Source of the DNA: Molossus alvarezi
Taxonomy: Eukaryota; Chordata; Mammalia; Chiroptera; Molossidae
DNA length: 64,000 bases
NCBI GenBank assembly: GCA_037176705.1
Contig: JBAWUJ010000137.1
Location: forward strand, 62,001-126,000
Reading direction: 5' to 3'
Part shown: in pieces, positions 45,791 through 60,200 of the stretch
How positions within the stretch are numbered: the stretch's first letter is position 1
Layout: each line of letters starts with the position of its first letter
Notes under the pieces: generated by a model
The model's database searches: none
Told to the model about the DNA's origin: nothing
The model's input: the letters and a program-made list of their open reading frames with translations, nothing else
Made by a program: the position numbers and the translations under genes

Positions 45791-48700
45791 GTCTTTGTGC
45801 TTCTTTCTCAATAGGCTGTACGTATGTGTTCTTTTTCTTGCTTCTCTCTTTCCTCCCTCCCTCCCTCCCTCTCTGGCTAGAGCCCTTTGGGGCTCAGGGC
45901 AAGACTGAGGAAGTTGTACAGAGAGCTCCCACATGCCCACGGCCCTGTAGTCCCTGCTCTTTCTTCCCCAAGTCACACACGGGCAGGCACGCAGGCACCC
46001 AATGCGTGAATTTTCTGAGGCCCAGAGGCCTGCTGCAGAACTTAGGATGAAAACCCTACCCTGCTCTTTTCCAGAAAGACAGGCATGGGCCTAAGCAAGG
46101 TGGCCTGGCCTGGGCTGGGCCTGGGGAGTGGGGGTGGGGTTAGGGGGTGGGAAGGGAAGGCCAGGGCCACTTATTCCAAGGGAACAGCAATGGCTTGATT
46201 CAAATGCAGAGAGCCTGGGACTTTGCCTGAGGCTTCTACAACTCCCCCACACTTAGGCCACTGATTCCAAGCTGCAGGAAGGGAGCAGGGTCAGTCTGGA
46301 GCTGAAAGAGTTCGCCTCCATGTGCCAAAGCCGAAAACTGCCCTCCACCCTCTGAGAAAGGGCAGGGTGTGGGTGGGGGTGAGGTGGCGGTTGGGTGGTG
46401 GTGGTGGTGGTGGTGAGCGGTGGCGGTTTAGGGGTGCAAGTGCAGGGCATCCAAGGAGAAGTTAAAGAGTCCATCTCGGCGTCATAGATTCCCCAGGCCA
46501 AACGCCGGTGTGGAGTGATGAGGGTCCAGGCAGGCCTGGTAGGGGATGAATGGACTCAGTAACCCTGTGTCTCGGGAACAACAAGCACACTCGTACTGAA
46601 ACACTGTGCTCCAGCTGACGATTTTGGTAACTCACCTTTAGGTACCCTTCACATGGATGGATGGAGAGATGGTTGGGTGGGTGGGTGGATGGATGGATGG
46701 TGAGCACTGAACTGGACAGACAGGACACACCGATCCTCCCTCCGACCACCGATTTCCAAGGGTAGGTCCGGGCCTAGGACATGGGCAACCCCCCATCAAG
46801 TGAATTTAGTTAACACCTTTGTAATTTGGACCATCAGTGAGTTTAGTGTAGGTCTCTGGGTCTGTGAGGCCACTACACAGGCCTCCCCTGAGCTCGCCTG
46901 TGTTCCTATGTGTATGTGGCCCCTGCTACGCGCACACGCGCGCACACACACGGTACTCTCCTCCGGAGAGCCCTGACTCCTAAGTCGTGATCCAGGGGTT
47001 GTTTGAAACATCACCCCAAAGGAGTGGACCCCAGGAGGGGGATGTGAACATATGTCCTAGATGCCAGTGAACTGTGTGTTCTTAAAAGGGTTCAGATCTG
47101 AGGTCGTAGGTGATGTTTATATTTACTACCCTGCAATGAGAACCTAGAAACAAGTCAGGACATCAAAAATCCCTCTCTTTGAAAGTCAGGGAGTTCCTGC
47201 ATGTGTCAGAGAGGGTCCCCTATTTGTCTCCTGGCCTTCCACAGAATTCACCCCAGGACCTGAGGTGTAATCTTTGAGTCTGATGAGTTTTTTGAGTCAT
47301 TCTTTGTTGTTGCTGGTGCTGGTGCTGGTGCTGGTGCTGGTGCTGGTGCTGGTGCGGGTCCTGGTGTTGGTGGTGCTTCTGCTGCAGCTGCTGCTGCCGC
47401 TGCTGCCGCTGCTGGTGCTGCTGCTGCTGCTGGTGCTGGTTCTTCAGTTAATCCTCACCCGAGGGTATTTCCTTGATTTGCAGTTGGACACTGAAATGGC
47501 AGGATAATTCTGGGAGAAGAGGAACGGAGAAACCGAGGCAGGAAAGTTAAACAGAGCCAAAGAGCTTTGCGGGACGTGTTTAGCAGGGCCTTGTCTTGAG
47601 AACCAGGCCAACAGACTCTATTTGTCACAGAAGTGTGCAGCAGAGGAGGGGGCACGGAAGGGGAGAGGGGGAGAATTCAGACACCACTCATCCTGAAGTT
47701 GTTGGGACAGCAGGGAGGGAGGGAGGGAGAGAGGAAGGAGGAAAGAAGAGTGTAAAGGAATGGACCAAGCAACCAAGCAACCAAGCGACAAAAGAGGCAG
47801 GTCCTTCCCAGGAATAGACCAAAGAAAAGGGGAGACTTTTGGAGTCCAACTGCACCAGGAATATCTAGGCGAGGAACTCAAACACAAAAACTTCCAGACA
47901 GAAGGGGATGTGAGGCAGAAAAGGCTCTTTAGATGAGCTGACAGCCTGCCTGTGCTTCCTAGGCCAGACGCGTAGGTGGGCTCGCTCCGTTTCCGTAATA
48001 AATGTGCATGAGTTCAGGTTGTGCTCCATTCACTTGCACTCACGTTGCAATAAATTCACGGAGCGAGCGGAAAGCAGATGTTATGTGCAGTGTCTCCTCC
48101 ACCTCCTTCCCCATGAGAACACAAAGATCCAGTCTGGGGACAGCCCTCTGCCGGTGATTCAGGGGATCGTCCAGTCACACCTCTCTGGTGTCTGTGAGCG
48201 GCGGTGCAGGTCCCATTTTCATCACAGGCGGCCTTTGAGAGGGAGTGGGAGGGGGGCAGGGGGTATGGTCAAGTGGGAGGGCAGGAGGGAGCGGGAAGAG
48301 GGAACTCTGCAACACCTCATGAGTTTATTCTCTTTGGCTTTCCCCACACACTCACTGCTTCAAGAAGCAATGTGGAGTCACACCAAGATTCCCCACGGGA
48401 GAACAGGAAGGAGGGGTTGACGGCAGGCAAGTTTCCTTAGTAGGCCTCCTCCTCGCCCAGCCGCACCACTTGCCCTTGGCAGAGATTCCAGCGCCAGGCA
48501 AGGGGAGGAGTGGGGGCGAAAGCTTCACAGTGCCCAAAGGGTAGGGCCCCCGGCCCATGGGAAGCTGGAGGCAGGCGGGCCGAGCAGTAGAGGGGTGTCC
48601 CGTGGAACACATCTGCCGCTTTTCCATCGGACTGGAGCTTGGTGGGTTGTCGGGGCGGCGGCCCAAACACACGGGTGGAGGGGGGCGCTCGCCTAGGGCG

Positions 48701-51506
48701 GGACTTTTGGGGGGGTTGCCCCGCCGGTTCGGGGCCCGCCGCCACAGGAGTGGTTCGCGGTGTCCTGCCAGGAATCCCTCCGTCACCCTCTTCAGTCCAC
48801 CAAACCCCCTTTTTGTCTGGGAAAAGTGGACATGTGTAAAGAGGAGAAGCAAACGGACGACACAGCTCGGAGAGGCCGATTCACGTGGATTTTGTTTCCA
48901 CGCGACACAGGTGTCAAGAAGTAAGTGTAAGGGATGAGGCCCCCACCTGCATTTCTCAGACCCGTGAAAGTAGTTTTCATGGCAGGTACTGCCGCGTGTC
49001 ATTTGCCCCTACCCTGCTCCTACACACCGCCTTCCTTTTCCCCGGGGCGCAGGTGTGCTGCTAATTGCCACCATTCAGGGCGGCCGCGGCCCCGCCCCCT
49101 TCGCCCCGCCCCCGTCCTGACGGCCCATCCCCCTGTGCGCCGACCCGGCCAGCTGTCAACCTCCTCTGTGCGGAGCTTATCACAGCCGCCACCGGGCAGG
49201 TGCTGCGCGATTGCCACACGTCACAGTGAGGCCAGCCGGATCGCATCGCATCACATCGCATCGCATCGCATCCTGACTAACGGGGCCACGGAGACGCGTG
49301 GCCCAGCGCTCGGGAGCCCGGGCTCGTGGTCGATTCACGGCAGCGGGAGGGTGCTTGGGACACTTGTCTTCTCTCCTCTGTTCTCTGCTTCTCTCTCTCT
49401 CGCTCGCTCTCTCTCTCTGTGTCTCTCTCTCCCGCCCCGCCCCCGTCTCCCTCTCCTCCTCTCTCTCACCCCCCTAGTCTCATAGAGCTCTCCTGTCTTG
49501 CAGGACAGGGAATTTCGCGGAGTCGTGGAAGGGACTGCTCCCCTAGGCCCCTCCTGTGCCGAGGAAGGTCAGGCGGGCAAGCGGATCCCCGGGCGGATTT
49601 GGGGATTTCCTCGGAGCGAGGAGGCAGCTTCTCTGTGCGATCTCGGTTCCGGCGGAGGACACCTGCTGCGGGCAGCGAAGCCGGACCCCGGTGGCCTGGG
49701 GTTTGGGCCGGCGCCGCCGGTACGTCAACCATCCACAGGAGTGGAAACGGTCCTGGTGCACACTGCAACTGTTTTCAGAGAGGTAGGGACTGTCGTGTCT
49801 TAGGTCAAATAAGTACTTTTGAAACATAAGTCCATCAAATCAACGTGTTCATAGTTATTGCCTGATCCGCCCGCGCCCGCCCAGCCCCCAGCACACCAGG
49901 CCAACCCCAGCCGGCCTCGCCCCCCCCACCCTGACACACACACACACGCACCCCCACGGACACGCACACCGCCCCGCCCCCCCACACACACACTGACACA
50001 GCAGCGCCCAGTCACGGCCCGTTAGAGATCCGGTCCACTGGTGGACCCGGTCGCTGTCCGTTGCAGCGGCCAAGTCCGGTGCCGGGCAACCTGTCTCTCC
50101 GGTCGCCCAGGCAACCGGCGCGGTCTCGCGTCCCCCGCAAGTCGTCCTCGCTCGTTCGGTGCCTCGATCGCGTGACCGCGGTTCTGCGGGCAGACCCGGA
50201 AGCGGGCCGGAGAGAGGCACACACGCACAGACACTCCCTCCCTCCCTCGCACACAGACACACACGGGCCTCCACACCTCCCTCGCTCCCTCCCCCCCTCC
50301 CCCCCTTGGCCTCTGGCCAAATACAAATACAGAATCAGTCAATAAAACATTTCAATATCGCCGTGCTCTCGTCCTGTTCACGGGCTTTGCGTCAGTCTGC
50401 GGCGGCGGCGGCCCGGGCAGAGACCCTGAGAGGGCCGAGGAGATCTCCCCCTCCCTTTTGACCTGGAGAATGTTCAGTGGGCTGGCGAGGGAAGAGCGGC
50501 TGCCAGCCGCCGAGCCGGCCCGCGCGGTTTGTTTCTCACGGAAGGCTTCCGGGCCCGTGAGGAGGGAGACGATCTGGTGGGAGACCTAAGAGTGTAGTGA
50601 GACATCAGGAGGGATACCTCGACTGGGAACATCCTCCCTGAGGAGCAAGGGTTTCCCTTCCCACCCCGGGCCCCCACCCAGCTCAGGATCCCAGTACCAG
50701 GAAGAGACGTCCCCATCCCTTGTGGCTGTGCAAACCACCGGGGATCGAGGTCCAGGCTGAGGCTGCCGGGGTCCCAGGCAGTTCCTTTGAAAGGGCCTGC
50801 CCACGCACGGAGCTCCGGGGACCCTCTTTCTGCGGGCTGCAGAGTGGGGGTGGGTGGCAGGGAGGGACAGCGGCAGCTTGAAAGGCACCAGAGACATCCC
50901 TGGGAAGAACTGAGTCAGTCCTTTGGCATTGGGGTGAGAGCTGGAGGGGCAGCTTTGTCCCAGGCACACGTGCTGGTGGAGGCTGCTGTTCCATGGGTGA
51001 GCCCTTCCCTGGCGGGGCAGGCAGCCCGGTGGGCGGGCGCGCACCGTCCCTGGGACTCTGGTGACCTAGCACCCACTGTCTGGGCCACCCTGGTGATTGC
51101 CTGAGGCCCCGCCCCACGGCACATTCAGGCCCACCCAAGCGGTGTCCATTGATTTTTCCCTAGGATTGGCCTGTCTTGGCTCCCGCTTCACGAGGTCCTA
51201 AATTCTCTGAAACCAACAACACCTGGCCTCAGCGAGCCCCATACCTCCTCTGGCTCACTGGCCCCAGGCCTGGCAGTAGTAGCAGCCAGCGTTGGGCCCC
51301 AGCTTGACATTGCCTAGGCACCTCCAAGACCAGCACAGAAGGCAGCCATGTGTAGATCGCTTTGTAGCTTATGTCTGGTGGCCCCGGGGAGAACACACAG
51401 GGGCAGTGGCTGACCTCGCCCCGGAGCCAGCCTAGAAGAGTTGGCCTTTCCTTTGCTCCTTTTCCTTTCAGAATATTACAATGGCATCCTCAGTACCTGG
51501 AGGTGG
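45791..51506 (+). repeat. Macrosatellite unit 9 (5716 bp)
   Basis: It has two GCGGCC hexamers and (CT)5 at 49391-49400, the shortest CT allele. It carries C at 46531 and G at 46576. A at 48823 is shared with unit 7 but not unit 8. T at 51466 returns to the unit 1-5 state. Confidence 0.97.
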
Positions 51507-54500
51507 GTCTTTGTGCTTCTTTCTCAATAGGCTGTACGTATGTGTTCTTTTTCTTGCTTCTCTCTTTCCTCCCTCCCTCCCTCCCTCTCTGGCTAGAGCC
51601 CTTTGGGGCTCAGGGCAAGACTGAGGAAGTTGTACAGAGAGCTCCCACATGCCCACGGCCCTGTAGTCCCTGCTCTTTCTTCCCCAAGTCACACACGGGC
51701 AGGCACGCAGGCACCCAATGCGTGAATTTTCTGAGGCCCAGAGGCCTGCTGCAGAACTTAGGATGAAAACCCTACCCTGCTCTTTTCCAGAAAGACAGGC
51801 ATGGGCCTAAGCAAGGTGGCCTGGCCTGGGCTGGGCCTGGGGAGTGGGGGTGGGGTTAGGGGGTGGGAAGGGAAGGCCAGGGCCACTTATTCCAAGGGAA
51901 CAGCAATGGCTTGATTCAAATGCAGAGAGCCTGGGACTTTGCCTGAGGCTTCTACAACTCCCCCACACTTAGGCCACTGATTCCAAGCTGCAGGAAGGGA
52001 GCAGGGTCAGTCTGGAGCTGAAAGAGTTCGCCTCCATGTGCCAAAGCCGAAAACTGCCCTCCACCCTCTGAGAAAGGGCAGGGTGTGGGTGGGGGTGAGG
52101 TGGCGGTTGGGTGGTGGTGGTGGTGGTGGTGAGCGGTGGCGGTTTAGGGGTGCAAGTGCAGGGCATCCAAGGAGAAGTTAAAGAGTCCATCTCGGCGTCA
52201 TAGATTCCCCAGGCCAAACGCCGGTGTGGAGTGATGAGGGTCCAGGCAGGCCTGGTAGGGGATGAATGGACTCAGTAACCCTGTGTCTCGGTAACAACAA
52301 GCACACTCGTACTGAAACACTGTGCTCCAGCTGACGATTTTGGTAACTCACCTTTAGGTACCCTTCACATGGATGGATGGAGAGATGGTTGGGTGGGTGG
52401 GTGGATGGATGGATGGTGAGCACTGAACTGGACAGACAGGACACACCGATCCTCCCTCCGACCACCGATTTCCAAGGGTAGGTCCGGGCCTAGGACATGG
52501 GCAACCCCCCATCAAGTGAATTTAGTTAACACCTTTGTAATTTGGACCATCAGTGAGTTTAGTGTAGGTCTCTGGGTCTGTGAGGCCACTACACAGGCCT
52601 CCCCTGAGCTCGCCTGTGTTCCTATGTGTATGTGGCCCCTGCTACGCGCACACGCGCGCACACACACGGTACTCTCCTCCGGAGAGCCCTGACTCCTAAG
52701 TCGTGATCCAGGGGTTGTTTGAAACATCACCCCAAAGGAGTGGACCCCAGGAGGGGGATGTGAACATATGTCCTAGATGCCAGTGAACTGTGTGTTCTTA
52801 AAAGGGTTCAGATCTGAGGTCGTAGGTGATGTTTATATTTACTACCCTGCAATGAGAACCTAGAAACAAGTCAGGACATCAAAAATCCCTCTCTTTGAAA
52901 GTCAGGGAGTTCCTGCATGTGTCAGAGAGGGTCCCCTATTTGTCTCCTGGCCTTCCACAGAATTCACCCCAGGACCTGAGGTGTAATCTTTGAGTCTGAT
53001 GAGTTTTTTGAGTCATTCTTTGTTGTTGCTGGTGCTGGTGCTGGTGCTGGTGCTGGTGCTGGTGCTGGTGCGGGTCCTGGTGTTGGTGGTGCTTCTGCTG
53101 CAGCTGCTGCTGCCGCTGCTGCCGCTGCTGGTGCTGCTGCTGCTGCTGGTGCTGGTTCTTCAGTTAATCCTCACCCGAGGGTATTTCCTTGATTTGCAGT
53201 TGGACACTGAAATGGCAGGATAATTCTGGGAGAAGAGGAACGGAGAAACCGAGGCAGGAAAGTTAAACAGAGCCAAAGAGCTTTGCGGGACGTGTTTAGC
53301 AGGGCCTTGTCTTGAGAACCAGGCCAACAGACTCTATTTGTCACAGAAGTGTGCAGCAGAGGAGGGGGCACGGAAGGGGAGAGGGGGAGAATTCAGACAC
53401 CACTCATCCTGAAGTTGTTGGGACAGCAGGGAGGGAGGGAGGGAGAGAGGAAGGAGGAAAGAAGAGTGTAAAGGAATGGACCAAGCAACCAAGCAACCAA
53501 GCGACAAAAGAGGCAGGTCCTTCCCAGGAATAGACCAAAGAAAAGGGGAGACTTTTGGAGTCCAACTGCACCAGGAATATCTAGGCGAGGAACTCAAACA
53601 CAAAAACTTCCAGACAGAAGGGGATGTGAGGCAGAAAAGGCTCTTTAGATGAGCTGACAGCCTGCCTGTGCTTCCTAGGCCAGACGCGTAGGTGGGCTCG
53701 CTCCGTTTCCGTAATAAATGTGCATGAGTTCAGGTTGTGCTCCATTCACTTGCACTCACGTTGCAATAAATTCACGGAGCGAGCGGAAAGCAGATGTTAT
53801 GTGCAGTGTCTCCTCCACCTCCTTCCCCATGAGAACACAAAGATCCAGTCTGGGGACAGCCCTCTGCCGGTGATTCAGGGGATCGTCCAGTCACACCTCT
53901 CTGGTGTCTGTGAGCGGCGGTGCAGGTCCCATTTTCATCACAGGCGGCCTTTGAGAGGGAGTGGGAGGGGGGCAGGGGGTATGGTCAAGTGGGAGGGCAG
54001 GAGGGAGCGGGAAGAGGGAACTCTGCAACACCTCATGAGTTTATTCTCTTTGGCTTTCCCCACACACTCACTGCTTCAAGAAGCAATGTGGAGTCACACC
54101 AAGATTCCCCACGGGAGAACAGGAAGGAGGGGTTGACGGCAGGCAAGTTTCCTTAGTAGGCCTCCTCCTCGCCCAGCCGCACCACTTGCCCTTGGCAGAG
54201 ATTCCAGCGCCAGGCAAGGGGAGGAGTGGGGGCGAAAGCTTCACAGTGCCCAAAGGGTAGGGCCCCCGGCCCATGGGAAGCTGGAGGCAGGCGGGCCGAG
54301 CAGTAGAGGGGTGTCCCGTGGAACACATCTGCCGCTTTTCCATCGGGCTGGAGCTTGGTGGGTTGTCGGGGCGGCGGCCCAAACACACGGGTGGAGGGGG
54401 GCGCTCGCCTAGGGCGGGACTTTTGGGGGGGTTGCCCCGCCGGTTCGGGGCCCGCCGCCACAGGAGTGGTTCGCGGTGTCCTGCCAGGAATCCCTCCGTC

Positions 54501-57222
54501 ACCCTCTTCAGTCCACCAAACCCCCTTTTTGTCTGGGAGAAGTGGACATGTGTAAAGAGGAGAAGCAAACGGACGACACAGCTCGGAGAGGCCGATTCAC
54601 GTGGATTTTGTTTCCACGCGACACAGGTGTCAAGAAGTAAGTGTAAGGGATGAGGCCCCCACCTGCATTTCTCAGACCCGTGAAAGTAGTTTTCATGGCA
54701 GGTACTGCCGCGTGTCATTTGCCCCTACCCTGCTCCTACACACCGCCTTCCTTTTCCCCGGGGCGCAGGTGTGCTGCTAATTGCCACCATTCAGGGCGGC
54801 CGCGGCCCCGCCCCCTTCGCCCCGCCCCCGTCCTGACGGCCCATCCCCCTGTGCGCCGACCCGGCCAGCTGTCAACCTCCTCTGTGCGGAGCTTATCACA
54901 GCCGCCACCGGGCAGGTGCTGCGCGATTGCCACACGTCACAGTGAGGCCAGCCGGATCGCATCGCATCACATCGCATCGCATCGCATCCTGACTAACGGG
55001 GCCACGGAGACGCGTGGCCCAGCGCTCGGGAGCCCGGGCTCGTGGTCGATTCACGGCAGCGGGAGGGTGCTTGGGACACTTGTCTTCTCTCCTCTGTTCT
55101 CTGCTTCTCTCTCTCTCGCTCGCTCTCTCTCTCTGTGTCTCTCTCTCCCGCCCCGCCCCCGTCTCCCTCTCCTCCTCTCTCTCACCCCCCTAGTCTCATA
55201 GAGCTCTCCTGTCTTGCAGGACAGGGAATTTCGCGGAGTCGTGGAAGGGACTGCTCCCCTAGGCCCCTCCTGTGCCGAGGAAGGTCAGGCGGGCAAGCGG
55301 ATCCCCGGGCGGATTTGGGGATTTCCTCGGAGCGAGGAGGCAGCTTCTCTGTGCGATCTCGGTTCCGGCGGAGGACACCTGCTGCGGGCAGCGAAGCCGG
55401 ACCCCGGTGGCCTGGGGTTTGGGCCGGCGCCGCCGGTACGTCAACCATCCACAGGAGTGGAAACGGTCCTGGTGCACACTGCAACTGTTTTCAGAGAGGT
55501 AGGGACTGTCGTGTCTTAGGTCAAATAAGTACTTTTGAAACATAAGTCCATCAAATCAACGTGTTCATAGTTATTGCCTGATCCGCCCGCGCCCGCCCAG
55601 CCCCCAGCACACCAGGCCAACCCCAGCCGGCCTCGCCCCCCCCACCCTGACACACACACACACGCACCCCCACGGACACGCACACCGCCCCGCCCCCCCA
55701 CACACACACTGACACAGCAGCGCCCAGTCACGGCCCGTTAGAGATCCGGTCCACTGGTGGACCCGGTCGCTGTCCGTTGCAGCGGCCAAGTCCGGTGCCG
55801 GGCAACCTGTCTCTCCGGTCGCCCAGGCAACCGGCGCGGTCTCGCGTCCCCCGCAAGTCGTCCTCGCTCGTTCGGTGCCTCGATCGCGTGACCGCGGTTC
55901 TGCGGGCAGACCCGGAAGCGGGCCGGAGAGAGGCACACACGCACAGACACTCCCTCCCTCCCTCGCACACAGACACACACGGGCCTCCACACCTCCCTCG
56001 CTCCCTCCCCCCCTCCCCCCCTTGGCCTCTGGCCAAATACAAATACAGAATCAGTCAATAAAACATTTCAATATCGCCGTGCTCTCGTCCTGTTCACGGG
56101 CTTTGCGTCAGTCTGCGGCGGCGGCGGCCCGGGCAGAGACCCTGAGAGGGCCGAGGAGATCTCCCCCTCCCTTTTGACCTGGAGAATGTTCAGTGGGCTG
56201 GCGAGGGAAGAGCGGCTGCCAGCCGCCGAGCCGGCCCGCGCGGTTTGTTTCTCACGGAAGGCTTCCGGGCCCGTGAGGAGGGAGACGATCTGGTGGGAGA
56301 CCTAAGAGTGTAGTGAGACATCAGGAGGGATACCTCGACTGGGAACATCCTCCCTGAGGAGCAAGGGTTTCCCTTCCCACCCCGGGCCCCCACCCAGCTC
56401 AGGATCCCAGTACCAGGAAGAGACGTCCCCATCCCTTGTGGCTGTGCAAACCACCGGGGATCGAGGTCCAGGCTGAGGCTGCCGGGGTCCCAGGCAGTTC
56501 CTTTGAAAGGGCCTGCCCACGCACGGAGCTCCGGGGACCCTCTTTCTGCGGGCTGCAGAGTGGGGGTGGGTGGCAGGGAGGGACAGCGGCAGCTTGAAAG
56601 GCACCAGAGACATCCCTGGGAAGAACTGAGTCAGTCCTTTGGCATTGGGGTGAGAGCTGGAGGGGCAGCTTTGTCCCAGGCACACGTGCTGGTGGAGGCT
56701 GCTGTTCCATGGGTGAGCCCTTCCCTGGCGGGGCAGGCAGCCCGGTGGGCGGGCGCGCACCGTCCCTGGGACTCTGGTGACCTAGCACCCGCTGTCTGGG
56801 CCACCCTGGTGATTGCCTGAGGCCCCGCCCCACGGCACATTCAGGCCCACCCAAGCGGTGTCCATTGATTTTTCCCTAGGATTGGCCTGTCTTGGCTCCC
56901 GCTTCACGAGGTCCTAAATTCTCTGAAACCAACAACACCTGGCCTCAGCGAGCCCCATACCTCCTCTGGCTCACTGGCCCCAGGCCTGGCAGTAGTAGCA
57001 GCCAGCGTTGGGCCCCAGCTTGACATTGCCTAGGCACCTCCAAGACCAGCACAGAAGGCAGCCATGTGTAGATCGCTTTGTAGCTTATGTCTGGTGGCCC
57101 CGGGGAGAACACACAGGGGCAGTGGCTGACCTCGCCCCGGAGCCAGCCTAGAAGAGTTGGCCTTTCCTTTGCTCCTTTTCCTTTCAGAATATTACAATGG
57201 CATCCTCAGTACCTGGAGGTGG
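51507..57222 (+). repeat. Macrosatellite unit 10 (5716 bp, mosaic)
   Basis: It has C at 52247 like units 7-9, but T at 52292, only 45 bp away, like units 1-6. G at 54347 is shared with units 8 and 11. It has (CT)5 at 55107-55116 and G at 56791, the state seen in units 2-5. This combination is mosaic. Confidence 0.97.
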
Positions 57223-60200
57223 GTCTTTGTGCTTCTTTCTCAATAGGCTGTACGTATGTGTTCTTTTTCTTGCTTCTCTCTTTCCTCCCTCCCTCCCTCC
57301 CTCTCTGGCTAGAGCCCTTTGGGGCTCAGGGCAAGACTGAGGAAGTTGTACAGAGAGCTCCCACATGCCCACGGCCCTGTAGTCCCTGCTCTTTCTTCCC
57401 CAAGTCACACACGGGCAGGCACGCAGGCACCCAATGCGTGAATTTTCTGAGGCCCAGAGGCCTGCTGCAGAACTTAGGATGAAAACCCTACCCTGCTCTT
57501 TTCCAGAAAGACAGGCATGGGCCTAAGCAAGGTGGCCTGGCCTGGGCTGGGCCTGGGGAGTGGGGGTGGGGTTAGGGGGTGGGAAGGGAAGGCCAGGGCC
57601 ACTTATTCCAAGGGAACAGCAATGGCTTGATTCAAATGCAGAGAGCCTGGGACTTTGCCTGAGGCTTCTACAACTCCCCCACACTTAGGCCACTGATTCC
57701 AAGCTGCAGGAAGGGAGCAGGGTCAGTCTGGAGCTGAAAGAGTTCGCCTCCATGTGCCAAAGCCGAAAACTGCCCTCCACCCTCTGAGAAAGGGCAGGGT
57801 GTGGGTGGGGGTGAGGTGGCGGTTGGGTGGTGGTGGTGGTGGTGGTGAGCGGTGGCGGTTTAGGGGTGCAAGTGCAGGGCATCCAAGGAGAAGTTAAAGA
57901 GTCCATCTCGGCGTCATAGATTCCCCAGGCCAAACGCCGGTGTGGAGTGATGAGGGTCCAGGGAGGCCTGGTAGGGGATGAATGGACTCAGTAACCCTGT
58001 GTCTCGGTAACAACAAGCACACTCGTACTGAAACACTGTGCTCCAGCTGACGATTTTGGTAACTCACCTTTAGGTACCCTTCACATGGATGGATGGAGAG
58101 ATGGTTGGGTGGGTGGGTGGATGGATGGATGGTGAGCACTGAACTGGACAGACAGGACACACCGATCCTCCCTCCGACCACCGATTTCCAAGGGTAGGTC
58201 CGGGCCTAGGACATGGGCAACCCCCCATCAAGTGAATTTAGTTAACACCTTTGTAATTTGGACCATCAGTGAGTTTAGTGTAGGTCTCTGGGTCTGTGAG
58301 GCCACTACACAGGCCTCCCCTGAGCTCGCCTGTGTTCCTATGTGTATGTGGCCCCTGCTACGCGCACACGCGCGCACACACACGGTACTCTCCTCCGGAG
58401 AGCCCTGACTCCTAAGTCGTGATCCAGGGGTTGTTTGAAACATCACCCCAAAGGAGTGGACCCCAGGAGGGGGATGTGAACATATGTCCTAGATGCCAGT
58501 GAACTGTGTGTTCTTAAAAGGGTTCAGATCTGAGGTCGTAGGTGATGTTTATATTTACTACCCTGCAATGAGAACCTAGAAACAAGTCAGGACATCAAAA
58601 ATCCCTCTCTTTGAAAGTCAGGGAGTTCCTGCATGTGTCAGAGAGGGTCCCCTATTTGTCTCCTGGCCTTCCACAGAATTCACCCCAGGACCTGAAGTGT
58701 AATCTTTGAGTCTGATGAGTTTTTTGAGTCATTCTTTGTTGTTGCTGGTGCTGGTGCTGGTGCTGGTGCTGGTGCTGGTGCTGGTGCGGGTCCTGGTGTT
58801 GGTGGTGCTTCTGCTGCAGCTGCTGCTGCCGCTGCTGCCGCTGCTGGTGCTGCTGCTGCTGCTGGTGCTGGTTCTTCAGTTAATCCTCACCCGAGGGTAT
58901 TTCCTTGATTTGCAGTTGGACACTGAAATGGCAGGATAATTCTGGGAGAAGAGGAACGGAGAAACCGAGGCAGGAAAGTTAAACAGAGCCAAAGAGCTTT
59001 GCGGGACGTGTTTAGCAGGGCCTTGTCTTGAGAACCAGGCCAACAGACTCTATTTGTCACAGAAGTGTGCAGCAGAGGAGGGGGCACGGAAGGGGAGAGG
59101 GGGAGAATTCAGACACCACTCATCCTGAAGTTGTTGGGACAGCAGGGAGGGAGGGAGGGAGAGAGGAAGGAGGAAAGAAGAGTGTAAAGGAATGGACCAA
59201 GCAACCAAGCAACCAAGCGACAAAAGAGGCAGGTCCTTCCCAGGAATAGACCAAAGAAAAGGGGAGACTTTTGGAGTCCAACTGCACCAGGAATATCTAG
59301 GCGAGGAACTCAAACACAAAAACTTCCAGACAGAAGGGGATGTGAGGCAGAAAAGGCTCTTTAGATGAGCTGACAGCCTGCCTGTGCTTCCTAGGCCAGA
59401 CGCGTAGGTGGGCTCGCTCCGTTTCCGTAATAAATGTGCATGAGTTCAGGTTGTGCTCCATTCACTTGCACTCACGTTGCAATAAATTCACGGAGCGAGC
59501 GGAAAGCAGATGTTATGTGCAGTGTCTCCTCCACCTCCTTCCCCATGAGAACACAAAGATCCAGTCTGGGGACAGCCCTCTGCCGGTGATTCAGGGGATC
59601 GTCCAGTCACACCTCTCTGGTGTCTGTGAGCGGCGGTGCAGGTCCCATTTTCATCACAGGCGGCCTTTGAGAGGGAGTGGGAGGGGGGCAGGGGGTATGG
59701 TCAAGTGGGAGGGCAGGAGGGAGCGGGAAGAGGGAACTCTGCAACACCTCATGAGTTTATTCTCTTTGGCTTTCCCCACACACTCACTGCTTCAAGAAGC
59801 AATGTGGAGTCACACCAAGATTCCCCACGGGAGAACAGGAAGGAGGGGTTGACGGCAGGCAAGTTTCCTTAGTAGGCCTCCTCCTCGCCCAGCCGCACCA
59901 CTTGCCCTTGGCAGAGATTCCAGCGCCAGGCAAGGGGAGGAGTGGGGGCGAAAGCTTCACAGTGCCCAAAGGGTAGGGCCCCCGGCCCATGGGAAGCTGG
60001 AGGCAGGCGGGCCGAGCAGTAGAGGGGTGTCCCGTGGAACACATCTGCCGCTTTTCCATCGGGCTGGAGCTTGGTGGGTTGTCGGGGCGGCGGCCCAAAC
60101 ACACGGGTGGAGGGGGGCGCTCGCCTAGGGCGGGACTTTTGGGGGGGTTGCCCCGCCGGTTCGGGGCCCGCCGCCACAGGAGTGGTTCGCGGTGTCCTGC

